A stretch of 64,000 nucleotides of DNA from Haloarcula sp. H-GB4 (lineage in GTDB: Archaea > Halobacteriota > Halobacteria > Halobacteriales > Haloarculaceae), in the NCBI RefSeq assembly GCF_030848575.1, contig NZ_JAVDDX010000001.1:1550001-1614000 (forward strand), given 5' to 3'. The notes below the pieces were generated by a model that worked only from the letters and a program-made list of their open reading frames with translations, ran no database searches and was not told where the DNA came from. Shown in pieces: positions 35,759 to 44,101 of this stretch. How positions within the stretch are numbered: position 1 is the first letter of the stretch; each line of letters starts with the position of its first letter. Position numbers and translations under genes: made by a program.

Positions 35759-36469
35759 TTACTCAGTGTCGTCCCCGTCGCGTTCGAGTCGGACACCCGG
35801 TTCGATGACGGCGTCGCTTTGGCGTTCCCGGTTGCGCTCCACGACGCGGCCCCACTCTGCAAGGCCCTCCCGGACGGTATCAGCGTCGAATCCGATTGTC
35901 TCCCCGACGGCGATGATGTCCCGTGGGGCACGAATCTGGAGATGGGAGCTCGGCGACGCTGAAACGACAAAGGGTGCACCAGCGTCCTCGATGAGTTCTC
36001 GCAGTTTCCGCAGTTCCTTGATAGCCCGAACGCGACTGCCGCCGGAGGCCCGGAGCACCGGGCCGAAGTCGAACTCGACGCGGACACCGTTGTCGGCCGC
36101 CGCGTTCGCCAGCACGTGGTTGAAATCGCCGTCCTCACGCATCGGATGGGCGAGCACGTCGACGGACGGTTGCTCGACCGCGAACCGATTGATTCGGCGG
36201 TTGCCGCCGTGAACGACGACGACCGTTCGGTCGCTCCGGTAGTTTCCGACGAAACCGCTGGCCCGTGAGGGGTCGTCCGCTCGGACCTCGACGCCCACCG
36301 CGATATCGACCCCGTAGGCGTCGCTGATGGCCTCGGCGTCGTAGTCCGCTTGCTCGTCGCCGTGGTTCCTGACGACGATACCGTCGTATTCTGAATCGGC
36401 GGCCGTCAGCGCGTGTCGGGCGACAGTGCTGTCGCCGTCAGGGTGAGCGTAGACGGCCTCGTACATCAC
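35759..36469 (-). CDS. rnp3: Ribonuclease P protein component 3 (Rpp30)
   Basis: A 236-residue TIM-barrel Rpp30 subunit of RNase P. Recognisable blocks are EAVYAHPDG, DGIVVRNHG, DVLAHPM, NGVRVEFDFGPVL, VSASPSSHLQIRAPRDI and the long charged C terminus. It partners Pop5. The start overlaps the stop of the upstream RNA-binding protein gene by 4 bp (ATGA), indicating co-translation. Confidence 0.9.
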   Translation of the reverse strand: MMYEAVYAHPDGDSTVARHALTAADSEYDGIVVRNHGDEQADYDAEAISDAYGVDIAVGVEVRADDPSRASGFVGNYRSDRTVVVVHGGNRRINRFAVEQPSVDVLAHPMREDGDFNHVLANAAADNGVRVEFDFGPVLRASGGSRVRAIKELRKLRELIEDAGAPFVVSASPSSHLQIRAPRDIIAVGETIGFDADTVREGLAEWGRVVERNRERQSDAVIEPGVRLERDGDDTE

Positions 36470-36891
36470 AACTCCTCTAGGAGTTCGCGGGCGTTTTCGA
36501 CGGCCTTCTCCCGCTTTGCGGGGTAGGCCTCGACTTTCGCCCGGAGCGTGATGCCGTCGCCGCGTTCCACGCTCCCGCCGAACGCGGCCTGTTTGTCGAA
36601 GGTAAGGAAAAACGAGCAGTTGTCGTCGACCCGGTCGTCAAGTTCCGCACGCACCGCGTCGATGTCCGGCGCTGACGCTACTTGCGTGAGCACGTGCCGG
36701 ATGTCGTCGGCGTTCTCGACGCGAGCCGAAAGGACGATGATCCGGTCGCCGTAGTGCCCCTCGCTCTGTGCGCGCTCAATAGGGTAGTCCTCAGGGAGGA
36801 ACGTCCGGAGCGCTTCCTCGATACGCTTGTCGTCCTCTGTTGCGTAGCAGAAAGTCCGGAGGTCGACGTAGTGGAACGGAACCGACGACAT
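36466..36891 (-). CDS. RNA-binding protein of the exosome superoperon (COG1325)
   Basis: A 141-residue protein of the archaeal predicted exosome-associated RNA-binding family (COG1325). It opens with a strand PFHYVDLRTFCYAT and continues with alternating helices and strands, including CSFFLTFDKQAAF. In many archaea it lies next to rnp3 and rpl15e. Here rnp3 follows with a 4-bp overlap. A role in RNA processing is inferred from this conserved context. Confidence 0.82.
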   Translation of the reverse strand: MSSVPFHYVDLRTFCYATEDDKRIEEALRTFLPEDYPIERAQSEGHYGDRIIVLSARVENADDIRHVLTQVASAPDIDAVRAELDDRVDDNCSFFLTFDKQAAFGGSVERGDGITLRAKVEAYPAKREKAVENARELLEEL

Positions 36892-36898
36892 TGTGGCC

Positions 36899-37084
36899 CT
36901 ACTCGTCCTCGGCGGCTTCGAGGTTATCCTCGGGGACGCCCTGTTCCTGGCCGTCCTCGAAGGAAACCGTGTAGTTGGCGTCGCCGAACATCGTTTCGAC
37001 GACCTGCGTGATGGTGCCTTCCTCGCCGTCGTAGTCGCTGTGCTCGTCGTGGAGAATAACGCTGTCGTCCTCTTCGAATGCCAT
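36899..37084 (-). CDS. Small SH3-like DUF1918-type protein
   Basis: A 61-residue acidic protein starting MAFEEDDSVILHDEH at 37084. The pattern (DDSVILHDE, DGEEGTITQVVETMFG, YTVSFEDGQEQGVPEDNL) is a small beta-barrel similar to KOW/SH3-like or DUF1918 domains. The longer upstream frame is non-coding. It ends 8 bp before the RNA-binding protein gene on the same strand and so probably starts this operon. Confidence 0.75.
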   Translation of the reverse strand: MAFEEDDSVILHDEHSDYDGEEGTITQVVETMFGDANYTVSFEDGQEQGVPEDNLEAAEDE

Positions 37085-37725
37085 ACCCGGCGGTACTCGG
37101 TGGCTCGTCAAAAAGGGACTGATTCGGGTTTGCTCGGCCCAACCGCGGACGTAGTCAGAGAATGTACCTGTGACACGTCCTGTATGGACAAATCGGGACA
37201 GCGACAATCCACGGACAGCGTAGCTTGGGCGGTGTGTCGGGCAGCGATGACTGTTCACATTGTTCTCTATCGCTTCCGCTTCGAAAGGCCCGGCGTTTAT
37301 TAGACTGGTCTAAATATTTTGTTAGAGGAATAGAATTAAGTACCGGGGAGCTCCACATTCGTATGCGTTCCGTCAACCACGGAACGCAAAGGCGTACAGA
37401 TCGAATGGTTAGACGAACCGTCAGGTCGTCGCAATAGCCAAAGAGTTCCTGCTACACGGGAGCGTGGCTATCCTTGTTCGGACCTCTTCCCGTGTTTCGC
37501 TTCGAATGAGCCAGACCAGACGTGTATCCGTGTCTGCAACTTCCCCACCAGTGTCAGCAGCGCAACGGATACGGTGGCGAAACCGTCCAAGATCCGCCAC
37601 GACAGCCGATCTGTCACAACAACTGTTATGGGACTCTCGAAACTACCAATCGACATGATCAATCCACCGCTTTCCCCCATCGAGACGCTTGTTTCGTCGA
37701 GGTGTCAGACACAGATAGGACACAG
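37085..37725. other. Long intergenic region with orphan palindrome and no clear gene
   Basis: About 640 bp of lower GC. TTAGAC-TG-GTCTAA (37300-37313) runs straight into a TATA-like TAAATATTTT (37311-37320), but no convincing gene follows on the plus strand. A frame opening near 37337 stays open to 37728 with poor codon bias. A minus-strand 63-codon frame from 37656 has one hydrophobic segment. Both may be chance or remnants of a decayed gene. Confidence 0.45.
37300..37320. promoter_or_regulatory. DtxR-like palindrome overlapping a TATA box
   Basis: Two 6-bp arms, TTAGAC and GTCTAA, flank a TG spacer. The shape resembles operators of DtxR-family metal regulators (TTAG...CTAA). It overlaps a TATA-like word on the plus strand. 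The controlled gene is not evident. Confidence 0.4.
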
Positions 37726-38295
37726 ATGACGAGTGTCGACGACCTGTGGTTCCTCTCCGATAAGGCCTGTCAAACGGCCGAACAGACGTATCACGACCTC
37801 CGGAAGCGCTACACGGATTTTGTCGAGTTCACGCGCCACCGCAACGTCCCGCGGAATCGGTTCCGGGACGTGGCTACCGTCGCCCGGGACCACGGCGCAC
37901 CATACGGCGCGCACACGCTGGCTTACAGACCCTCCGGCGAACTCCTGCTCGTCCGCCACGAGGGCGTCGACCTGTGGGTTCTGCCCGGCGGGGAGCTCGA
38001 CGAAGGCGAATCGCTGCAGGAGGCCGCACTACGGGAATTAGGCGAGGAGAGCGGTATCGAGGCGACTATCAAGGGACTTGGGATGCTCGGGCGGATCGAG
38101 TTCTACTGCGACGGCAATATGGCCTGGGGCGTGCTGCCAGTGTACGAGGCGCACGCAGAGACGACCGACATTGCCGTCGACGACCCGGACCACGAAATCA
38201 GTGAGGCCCGGTGGTTCGACGAACTGCCGGCCGACACGCGCGACCGCGAGGAGATTTTAGAGTGGCGCGGACAGCGGTTTGGCGACGGGGCGTAA
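37726..38295 (+). CDS. Nudix hydrolase
   Basis: A 189-residue Nudix hydrolase. Residues 1-60 are a helical N-terminal domain common in haloarchaeal members. The Nudix box is complete: G-x5-E-x7-REL-x-EESG, reading GELDEGE, seven residues, then RELGEESG at about residues 85-108. It should hydrolyse a nucleoside diphosphate linked to another moiety; the substrate is unknown. Translation from an earlier in-frame codon at 37522 is possible, but that stretch has poor codon bias, so the ATG at 37726 is used. Confidence 0.88.
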   Translation: MTSVDDLWFLSDKACQTAEQTYHDLRKRYTDFVEFTRHRNVPRNRFRDVATVARDHGAPYGAHTLAYRPSGELLLVRHEGVDLWVLPGGELDEGESLQEAALRELGEESGIEATIKGLGMLGRIEFYCDGNMAWGVLPVYEAHAETTDIAVDDPDHEISEARWFDELPADTRDREEILEWRGQRFGDGA

Positions 38296-38313
38296 GCCAC
38301 CGAAGCGGGGCCG

Positions 38314-39138
38314 TTACTCCGGCCCGAACGATTGCCCGTCGCGAGCGTCGGCGTTCATCCGGCGGATGGTCGCGCGGGCGTTGCTGGCGTCATAGCCGAA
38401 CAGGACAGTTCCGGCGTACTCATCGGCCACCTCGACAGCCTTCGAGAGGTCGTCGACATCCACGTCGACAGCGTACAGTTCAATGCTGAACGAAGTCGAG
38501 AGGCGGTCCTGCCAGCCTTTCGCGAGAATCTCTAGCCAGTAGGTCGTCGAATACGCCATGTCATAGATAGGGACGACAAATTCATCGACGTACTCAGCGA
38601 TATCGTCGACCGCGACGCCCGAGCGGGCTTCGAGGTGGCCGGGGTAGGGGTCGGGATACAGCGTGAGATACATCTTCCCGGGCACGCGCTCGCGAGCTTC
38701 GGCGACGAACTCCGTGATGACGTTGCTGCGCCAGGCCGACCAGTCCTCGAACTCGCTGTCGGCGAAGCGCTGCTCGCAACGGTCACAGTGGCAGTACTCG
38801 TCCCGGGGAAAGCCCACGTCGTCGAGGCGGACGTCCTCATTGACGGCGGCGGCCTCCTCAATGATGTCGAGCAGGCCCTCACGGTAGCGGTCGTGGGTCG
38901 GGCAGACGTACGTCCAGTCGAAGTAGGGCTGATTCCGTGTCGCCGGCGTCCCCTCGTCGTCGAACGCAAGCAGGTCCTCCTCGCTTTCGACTGCATTGTC
39001 GCCGAAACAGGATACCATGTTTACCGCGCCCGTAATCGGTTCGACAGCGCGGCCGGTCACATCCTTGACCTCATAGAACGCCCGGTCGAACTCGGACCAC
39101 TCCGTCTCTTCCTCGTTACGGGTGACGACGCCGTACAT
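38314..39138 (-). CDS. Uncharacterised protein, possible TIM-barrel glycosidase-like
   Basis: A 274-residue protein. It has no signal peptide or membrane helix. A Cys/His cluster (YCHCDRCEQRF, near residue 115) may bind zinc. The sequence RLDDVGFPRDEYCHC followed by strands such as MYLTLYPDPY and EFVVPIYDMAYS recalls beta-alpha barrels of hypothetical glycosyl-hydrolase families that end in an active-site Asp or Glu. I cannot name the family. It is a single gene, convergent with the Nudix gene. Confidence 0.7.
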   Translation of the reverse strand: MYGVVTRNEEETEWSEFDRAFYEVKDVTGRAVEPITGAVNMVSCFGDNAVESEEDLLAFDDEGTPATRNQPYFDWTYVCPTHDRYREGLLDIIEEAAAVNEDVRLDDVGFPRDEYCHCDRCEQRFADSEFEDWSAWRSNVITEFVAEARERVPGKMYLTLYPDPYPGHLEARSGVAVDDIAEYVDEFVVPIYDMAYSTTYWLEILAKGWQDRLSTSFSIELYAVDVDVDDLSKAVEVADEYAGTVLFGYDASNARATIRRMNADARDGQSFGPE

Positions 39139-39322
39139 GCACGCTGGTACGGCGGTTCGCCGGGTAAGGGTTCGGAAAGCGACGGCGCTGCCGCTGACAG
39201 CGCAGAAGCCAAAAAATACTACCGACCATCATGGGACCCGACCCAATACAATGCCGTTGAGGACCAGTGGGCAGGGCGGCCGGTAGTAGGTTCAGAGGGC
39301 GATACAGCCGATTCGCGCAGCG

Positions 39323-39391
39323 TTACCGCTTGACGACGTACACGAGGGCAAGTGCCATGACCGCGACGAGGGCGATGACTTTCTTTGACAT
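39323..39391 (-). CDS. 22-residue single-helix membrane microprotein
   Basis: An ATG at 39391 opens MSKKVIALVAVMALALVYVVKR, a basic start, one hydrophobic helix of about 16 residues and a Lys-Arg end. A strong TATA box (CTTTATAATC) is centred 25 bp upstream in the 44-bp gap after the end of thiC, the exact leaderless spacing seen elsewhere in the window. No other gene could use this promoter within 180 bp. Function unknown. Confidence 0.55.
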   Translation of the reverse strand: MSKKVIALVAVMALALVYVVKR

Positions 39392-39411
39392 CGTTTCAAT
39401 AAACGAACACC

Positions 39412-39421
39412 GATTATAAAG
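39412..39421 (-). promoter_or_regulatory. TATA box for the membrane microprotein
   Basis: The minus strand reads CTTTATAATC centred 25 bp before the ATG at 39391. It lies downstream of the thiC stop, so it does not serve thiC. Confidence 0.6.
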
Positions 39422-39434
39422 AACTACCGCCGTG

Positions 39435-40877
39435 CTAATCGTCAGCACTCCCCTCTGTATCAGTGGGCATATCAGCGTCAGAGCCGGGGATGTCGGCCTC
39501 ATCATGGGTACCGACCGGCGGCCGGTTTACTTCTGCCGCTGGCGAGTCTTCAATCGCAGTCCGGTCGTCAGCGTCGGCCTCAATCGACTCCATGTCGCCA
39601 TCAGATCGTGCATCCTGATCGATACGCATCGAACAGAACTCTACGCCACACATCGAGCAAAAGCGCGCCTCCTTGTAGTTGTCACCGGGGAGCGTCTGGT
39701 CGTGGTACTCGCGGGCGCGGTCTGGGTCCAGCGCCAGGTCGAACTGCTCTCGCCAGTCGAAGGCGTACCGGGCTTCCGAGAGAGCGTCGTCCCAGTCCCG
39801 TGCCCCCTCGCGGCCGTTTGCCACGTCGGCGGCGTGCGCAGCGATACGATAGGCCGCAAGTCCGTCTCGCACATCGGATTTCTCCGGGAGGCCGAGATGC
39901 TCCTTGGGAGTCACGTAGCAGAGCATCGCCGCACCGGCACGGCCCGCCTCCGTCGCGCCGATAGCGCTCGTAATATGGTCGTAGCCCGGCGCAACGTCGG
40001 TCACGAGCGGGCCGAGCACGTAGAACGGTGCGCCGTCACAGGCCTCCTGTTGACGTTCGACTTGCTCGGCGACCTGATCCATCGGGACGTGGCCGGGTCC
40101 CTCGACCATCACCTGCACGTCGTGCTCCCAAGCGGTCCGCGTGAGTTCCCCGAGCGTATCCAGTTCGGCGAACTGTGCGTCGTCGCCAGCATCGGCGAGA
40201 CAGCCCGGCCGGAGGCCGTCGCCGAGGCTGAAGGTCACGTCGTATTCGTGGAATATCTCACAGATATCCTCGAATTTCGTGTACAGTGGATTCTCCATCC
40301 CATTCTCCTCGATCCACTGGGCGAGAATGGACCCACCACGGGAGACAATCCCCGTTTTGCGGCCGTCAGTCAACGGCAAGTGTTCCATCCGGACGCCGGC
40401 GTGGATGGTCATATAGTCGACGCCCTGCTTTGCCTGCTTCTCGATGACGTCAAGCAGCAGTTCGTGGGTGATCTCGCTCGGGTTGCTAGCGCGCTTGACC
40501 GCCTCGTAGATGGGAACTGTTCCAATGGGGACCGGCGAATGCTCGACGTTGGCCGACCGTATCTCGTCGAGGTTACTCCCAGTCGAGAGGTCCATCACCG
40601 TGTCCGCACCGTAGTGAACAGCTGTGTGGAGCTTCTCCAGTTCGCCCTCAATATCGCTTGTCTCTTCGCTGTTGCCGATGTTTGCGTTGACTTTCGTCGC
40701 AAACTCCCGGCCGATAATCATCGGGTCAAGTGAGTCGTGGCCGACGTTTGAAGGGATCACCGCCTGTCCGTCAGCGACTTGCTGCCGGACGAACGCCGGG
40801 TCGACTCCTTCGCGCGCTGCGACTCGCTCCATCTCTTCGGTGACAGTTCCGTTCCGCGCTGCTGCCATCTGCGTCAT
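39435..40877 (-). CDS. thiC: Phosphomethylpyrimidine synthase ThiC
   Basis: A 480-residue radical-SAM enzyme converting aminoimidazole ribotide to the HMP-P pyrimidine of thiamine. Conserved blocks include [61 protein letters not shown] and the C-terminal cluster [12 protein letters not shown] that binds the 4Fe-4S. A Ser/Thr/Asp-rich tail of about 50 residues follows. The ATG at 40877 is chosen from the TATA spacing (27 bp); a codon two positions earlier is also in frame. There is no room for a TPP riboswitch before it. Confidence 0.95.
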   Translation of the reverse strand: MTQMAAARNGTVTEEMERVAAREGVDPAFVRQQVADGQAVIPSNVGHDSLDPMIIGREFATKVNANIGNSEETSDIEGELEKLHTAVHYGADTVMDLSTGSNLDEIRSANVEHSPVPIGTVPIYEAVKRASNPSEITHELLLDVIEKQAKQGVDYMTIHAGVRMEHLPLTDGRKTGIVSRGGSILAQWIEENGMENPLYTKFEDICEIFHEYDVTFSLGDGLRPGCLADAGDDAQFAELDTLGELTRTAWEHDVQVMVEGPGHVPMDQVAEQVERQQEACDGAPFYVLGPLVTDVAPGYDHITSAIGATEAGRAGAAMLCYVTPKEHLGLPEKSDVRDGLAAYRIAAHAADVANGREGARDWDDALSEARYAFDWREQFDLALDPDRAREYHDQTLPGDNYKEARFCSMCGVEFCSMRIDQDARSDGDMESIEADADDRTAIEDSPAAEVNRPPVGTHDEADIPGSDADMPTDTEGSADD

Positions 40878-40899
40878 AATCACTAGGTTATACTACCGG

Positions 40900-40908
40900 A
40901 TTATAAAA
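40900..40908 (-). promoter_or_regulatory. TATA box for thiC
   Basis: The minus strand reads TTTTATAAT centred about 27 bp before the ATG at 40877, giving a leaderless mRNA and leaving no space for a leader riboswitch. Confidence 0.55.
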
Positions 40909-40994
40909 CACTGTGGTCAAACGCGTGAAAGACACCCTGTCAATACTGGGAACAACCCCAACACCGATGTACCCGAACGAGAAATGAGCGAATA

Positions 40995-41876
40995 ATGGCC
41001 CGGCAAACCCGGCGTGCAGTACTCGCGGCACTGGGGAGTGGTGTCGCCACAACCGCAGGGTGTGGGGCATTCGGTCAGGAACGGGTAGACGTACTGGTCG
41101 CGGGGAGTTTGCAAAAAGCGGCCAGTGAGACGCTTCAACCCCAAACGGGTGTCGAACTCGCCGTCGAAGCCCGCGGGTCAGTGCAGGCCGCCCGGCTGGT
41201 CGCCGATGGGAAACGCGACCCGGCTATTGTCGCCTTGGCGGACCCGACCCTGTTCGACCGGGTCATGGATACCACCTGGCACGCGGTGATTGCCAGCAAC
41301 GAGATGGTGCTTGCGTACAACCCAGAGACGGACGCCGGGACCCGCATCGCGGACGCAGAGCCGTGGTACGCCCCGCTCAAACGTGCCAGTGTCTCGCTCG
41401 GCCGGACTGACCCGGCGCTTGACCCGCTTGGGTATCGAACGCTGTTCGTGCTGTCCCTCGCGGCGGACTACTACGACGAACCCGGCCTTGCCGATGCGGC
41501 CCTATCCCCCGACCAGACGTATCCCGAGACACAACTGCTCGCGCAGTTCGAGACGGGGGCCGTCGACGCCGCCTTCGTCTACCGGAGCATGGCGGTCGAA
41601 CGGGACTACCCGTTCCGGGAGTTTCCGCCGGAGATACATCTTGGCGACCCCGCATACGCCGAACAGTATCAGACCACCAGCTACGAGCTGCCGAACGGCA
41701 CGACAATTACTGGCAGCCCTATCGAGTACGGAGCTGTCCGCCGAGATAATCAAGAAGCGACGCGTACAGCCTTCGAGGCAGTCCTGTCCGGTGACTGGCT
41801 CGCACCACACGGATTTACCCTCCGCCAGGCGTATCCTCGACTAGTGGGAGATGTCCCGAGCACTGTCACGCGGTGA
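40995..41876 (+). CDS. wtpA: Tungstate/molybdate ABC transporter substrate-binding lipoprotein
   Basis: A 293-residue exported binding protein. The N terminus RQTRRAVLAALG ends in a lipobox (TTAGC), giving a Tat-type lipoprotein. The mature part is a WtpA/ModA-like oxyanion-binding protein: DVLVAGSLQKA, VEARGSVQAARLV, and GRTDPALDPLGYRT, where the Asp-Pro-x-Gly-Tyr-Arg block is a WtpA hallmark. The C-terminal part has ITGSPIEYGAV. It captures tungstate or molybdate, needed by the Mo enzyme NarG encoded nearby. It overlaps the permease gene by 26 bp. Confidence 0.88.
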   Translation: MARQTRRAVLAALGSGVATTAGCGAFGQERVDVLVAGSLQKAASETLQPQTGVELAVEARGSVQAARLVADGKRDPAIVALADPTLFDRVMDTTWHAVIASNEMVLAYNPETDAGTRIADAEPWYAPLKRASVSLGRTDPALDPLGYRTLFVLSLAADYYDEPGLADAALSPDQTYPETQLLAQFETGAVDAAFVYRSMAVERDYPFREFPPEIHLGDPAYAEQYQTTSYELPNGTTITGSPIEYGAVRRDNQEATRTAFEAVLSGDWLAPHGFTLRQAYPRLVGDVPSTVTR

Positions 41877-42651
41877 GACCAGAGCCGGCCATACGGTCGG
41901 CGTGCGCGAGCTCGTTCCCGTGCTGGGAGCGGTGCTGCTCCTGTATTTTGTCGTTCCGGTGCTGGTGCTCGTTATCACGTACTCCCCGACAGCGCTGCTG
42001 ACGAGTCTGACAGAGACGTACGTCATCAACGCTGCAATCACGTCTCTCGTTGCCGCACTCGGCAGTACGACCATCGCTGTCGTGTTCGGCCTCCCGCTTG
42101 CCTACTGGCTCTCGCGAAACACCAGCGTGCTGGCGACCGCAGCGATGGGCGTCGTCGTCCTCCCCCTCGTCCTCCCGCCGGTCGTCAGCGGGATGTTGCT
42201 GTTGACCGTCGTCGGCCCGAACGGACTCGGGGGACTTACCGACCTAGCACTGACGCGGTCGCTGCTTGGCGTCGTCGCCGCCCAGACGTTCGTCGCGTCG
42301 CCGTTCTTCGTCGTCACCGCTAAGGCCGCCTTCGATGGCATTGACGACCGACTCGAAGAAGCCTCACGCTCACTCGGACGCGACTGGGTCGGGACAATGC
42401 GTTCAGTGACGGTCCCGCTCGCAAAGCCCGGGCTGCTCGCCGGACTCGTACTGACCTTTGCACGCGCAATGGGGGAGTTCGGCGCGACGATGATGCTGGC
42501 GTACTACCCGCGGACGCTCCCCGTGCAGATCTGGGCCTCGTTCATCTCTGACGGATTGGATGCGGCGCTGCCCGTGGCAGTAGTGCTGCTCGGCGTCGCA
42601 CTCGGCACGCTGCTGGTGGTCCATGCACTGCGGGCGGCGCCATGGCGATAG
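41851..42651 (+). CDS. wtpB: Tungstate/molybdate ABC transporter permease
   Basis: A 266-residue permease with about six helices and the binding-protein-dependent transport loop (EEASRSLGRDWVGTMRSVTVPL then GLLAGLVLTFARAMGEFGATMML), including the EAA-type Gly and the AxGEFGA ending typical of ModB/WtpB. It overlaps wtpA by 26 bp, so the two are coupled. No ATP-binding subunit gene follows; the next gene is convergent. Confidence 0.9.
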   Translation: MSRALSRGETRAGHTVGVRELVPVLGAVLLLYFVVPVLVLVITYSPTALLTSLTETYVINAAITSLVAALGSTTIAVVFGLPLAYWLSRNTSVLATAAMGVVVLPLVLPPVVSGMLLLTVVGPNGLGGLTDLALTRSLLGVVAAQTFVASPFFVVTAKAAFDGIDDRLEEASRSLGRDWVGTMRSVTVPLAKPGLLAGLVLTFARAMGEFGATMMLAYYPRTLPVQIWASFISDGLDAALPVAVVLLGVALGTLLVVHALRAAPWR

Positions 42652-42682
42652 CGGTCACCGCAGAAAAAGTCGCACCGCCGGC

Positions 42683-43510
42683 TTACCGCTCGTGTGCCCA
42701 GAACTCCTCGTCAACAGTGACCTCCTTCTTGAACAGCGGCACTTCCTCTTTCAGCCGGTTGATGCCGTCTTCGACGGCGCGGAACGCCTCAGTTCGGTGG
42801 CCGGCCAAGATGACGACGAAAACAATGTCCTCGCCAGCGTCGACCACGCCGGTTTTGTGGTGAAGCCGGACCGCGTAGATACCGTCCCGCGCTTCGAGGT
42901 CCCGGCGAAGCGTGGCCATCTTCTCGGCGGCGACCTCGTCGTAGCGCTCGAACTCCAGCAACTCCGTCGGCGGGTCCTCCGGCCCCTCTTGTGCGCGGAC
43001 ACGCCCGGTGAACGTCGCTATTGCGCCGGAGTAGACTTCGTCCGGGTCCCGCTTTACGTCGGCGACGAGTGTTTCCAGCGTGATGTAGGGGTCTCGCTCC
43101 TCCATCGCAGTGACGATCTCGTCGAGGTCAGCGTCCGCGCCATGGGGCGCGCGATGGACGACCGGGTCGGCGGCCTCGCGGTCGCCGAGGACGACTTTGG
43201 GGATGCTCGCGTCTGAATATCCCTCAACAAGTACGTAGTCGTAGTCGGGCGCGAGCGCGTCCAACGTCTCATCGAGTGTCCGCGACTGTCCCGTCGCGTA
43301 CCACTCGCCGTCGTCGGTAAGCGCGACCGTCTCGCCCGCGCCGGCGTCGCGGTGTCGAGCCGTGTCTTTCCCGTCCGTGTCGACATCCGGCGGATGCGTG
43401 CAGTGTTTCACCGTCGCGACACGGCCGGTCCCGGAGAGCCGCTGTGTCAACCGCTCGACCAGCGTGGTCTTCCCCGACTCGGAGTGGCCGACGATACCGA
43501 GGACTTGCAT
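42683..43510 (-). CDS. moaE: MobB-MoaE fusion, molybdenum cofactor biosynthesis
   Basis: A 275-residue fusion. Residues 1-125 are a MobB-type P-loop GTPase (GHSESGKTTLVERL, then VKHCTHP and LVEGYSD). Residues about 130-275 are the large subunit of molybdopterin synthase, MoaE (GAIATFTGRVR, LEFERYDEVA, RLHHKTGVV, AGHRTEAF, VPLFKKEVTVD). MoaE, with MoaD, adds the dithiolene sulfurs; MobB helps nucleotide attachment. Such fusions occur in haloarchaea. The stop converges with wtpB. Confidence 0.93.
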   Translation of the reverse strand: MQVLGIVGHSESGKTTLVERLTQRLSGTGRVATVKHCTHPPDVDTDGKDTARHRDAGAGETVALTDDGEWYATGQSRTLDETLDALAPDYDYVLVEGYSDASIPKVVLGDREAADPVVHRAPHGADADLDEIVTAMEERDPYITLETLVADVKRDPDEVYSGAIATFTGRVRAQEGPEDPPTELLEFERYDEVAAEKMATLRRDLEARDGIYAVRLHHKTGVVDAGEDIVFVVILAGHRTEAFRAVEDGINRLKEEVPLFKKEVTVDEEFWAHER

Positions 43511-43583
43511 ACACGCCAGTAGCAGGGCGACGTAGATAGACCTTGTTCATAGCAGCGGCGCAGCTGTCGTCAGTCGCCCCGTC

Positions 43584-44057
43584 TCAGCGGTCGACGGTTT
43601 TCTCGACGACGCGGACGTTCTGGATTGCCGTCGTGGGGTACTCGCCGTTGTCGTCTTTCTCGTTGGCCTTCACCATGTCCCAAACGACGTTGAGGCCGGT
43701 TGTCACACCCTCCAGCGCTTCCATCTCGCAGCCGGTCTTGCCGACCGTTTCGACGGCGACCGTGATTTCGACGGCATCGTCGTTGACAGTGAACTCGACT
43801 TCGACGTTGGTGATGGGGATCTGGTGGCACATCGGCACCGTCTCCCAGGTGTGTTTCACCGCCTGAATCGCGCCGATGCGGGCCGTCGCCAGCACGTCGC
43901 CTTTCTCCACCTCGTCGGCGTCGATGGCCGCCAGCGTGGACTCGGTGAGCCGAATCTGTCCGCGCGCGACTGCGCGTCGCTGGCTCTCGGCCTTGTCGCC
44001 GACATCGACCATCTGTGCGTCCCCATCCTCGTCGACGTGCGTGAACTCCTCGGACAT
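43584..44057 (-). CDS. moaC: Cyclic pyranopterin monophosphate synthase MoaC
   Basis: A 157-residue MoaC. Conserved blocks are MVDVGDKAES, the catalytic-site PMCHQIPI and GCEMEALEGVTTGLNVVWDM. With MoaA it converts GTP to cPMP, the first step of Mo-cofactor synthesis. The start at MSEEFTHV (44057) matches the family; an in-frame codon nine positions upstream is less likely. It lies 73 bp upstream of the mobB-moaE gene on the same strand. Confidence 0.95.
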   Translation of the reverse strand: MSEEFTHVDEDGDAQMVDVGDKAESQRRAVARGQIRLTESTLAAIDADEVEKGDVLATARIGAIQAVKHTWETVPMCHQIPITNVEVEFTVNDDAVEITVAVETVGKTGCEMEALEGVTTGLNVVWDMVKANEKDDNGEYPTTAIQNVRVVEKTVDR

Positions 44058-44101
44058 AGCTGTCCGTAGCCGACGCCGGCCCAAAACCGTGCGGGTCCGC
44101 G

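Noticed and set aside
37468..37656. A 63-residue minus-strand membrane protein
   Set aside because: It has one hydrophobic stretch, but no TATA box at the right distance and weak codon bias.
37337..37728. A gene on the plus strand behind the DtxR-like palindrome
   Set aside because: The open frame lacks a good start codon and has poor codon bias. Part of a neighbouring frame looks protein-like, but I cannot join them into a known family.
39205..39280. A plus-strand gene from the AAAAAATACT box
   Set aside because: The only ATG at the leaderless distance (39250) gives a 10-codon frame, and the longer Trp/Tyr-rich frame has no start codon.
38635..39333. Long plus-strand frame opposite the uncharacterised 274-residue gene
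   Set aside because: It is the mirror frame typical of GC-rich coding DNA; the minus-strand frame has the better codon pattern and Cys/His cluster.
40878..40994. TPP riboswitch upstream of thiC
   Set aside because: The TATA box lies about 27 bp before the start, leaving almost no leader, and no THI-box sequence is visible.
42652..42682. A missing wtpC-type ATPase gene
   Set aside because: Only 31 bp separate wtpB from the convergent mobB-moaE gene; no ATPase frame exists here.
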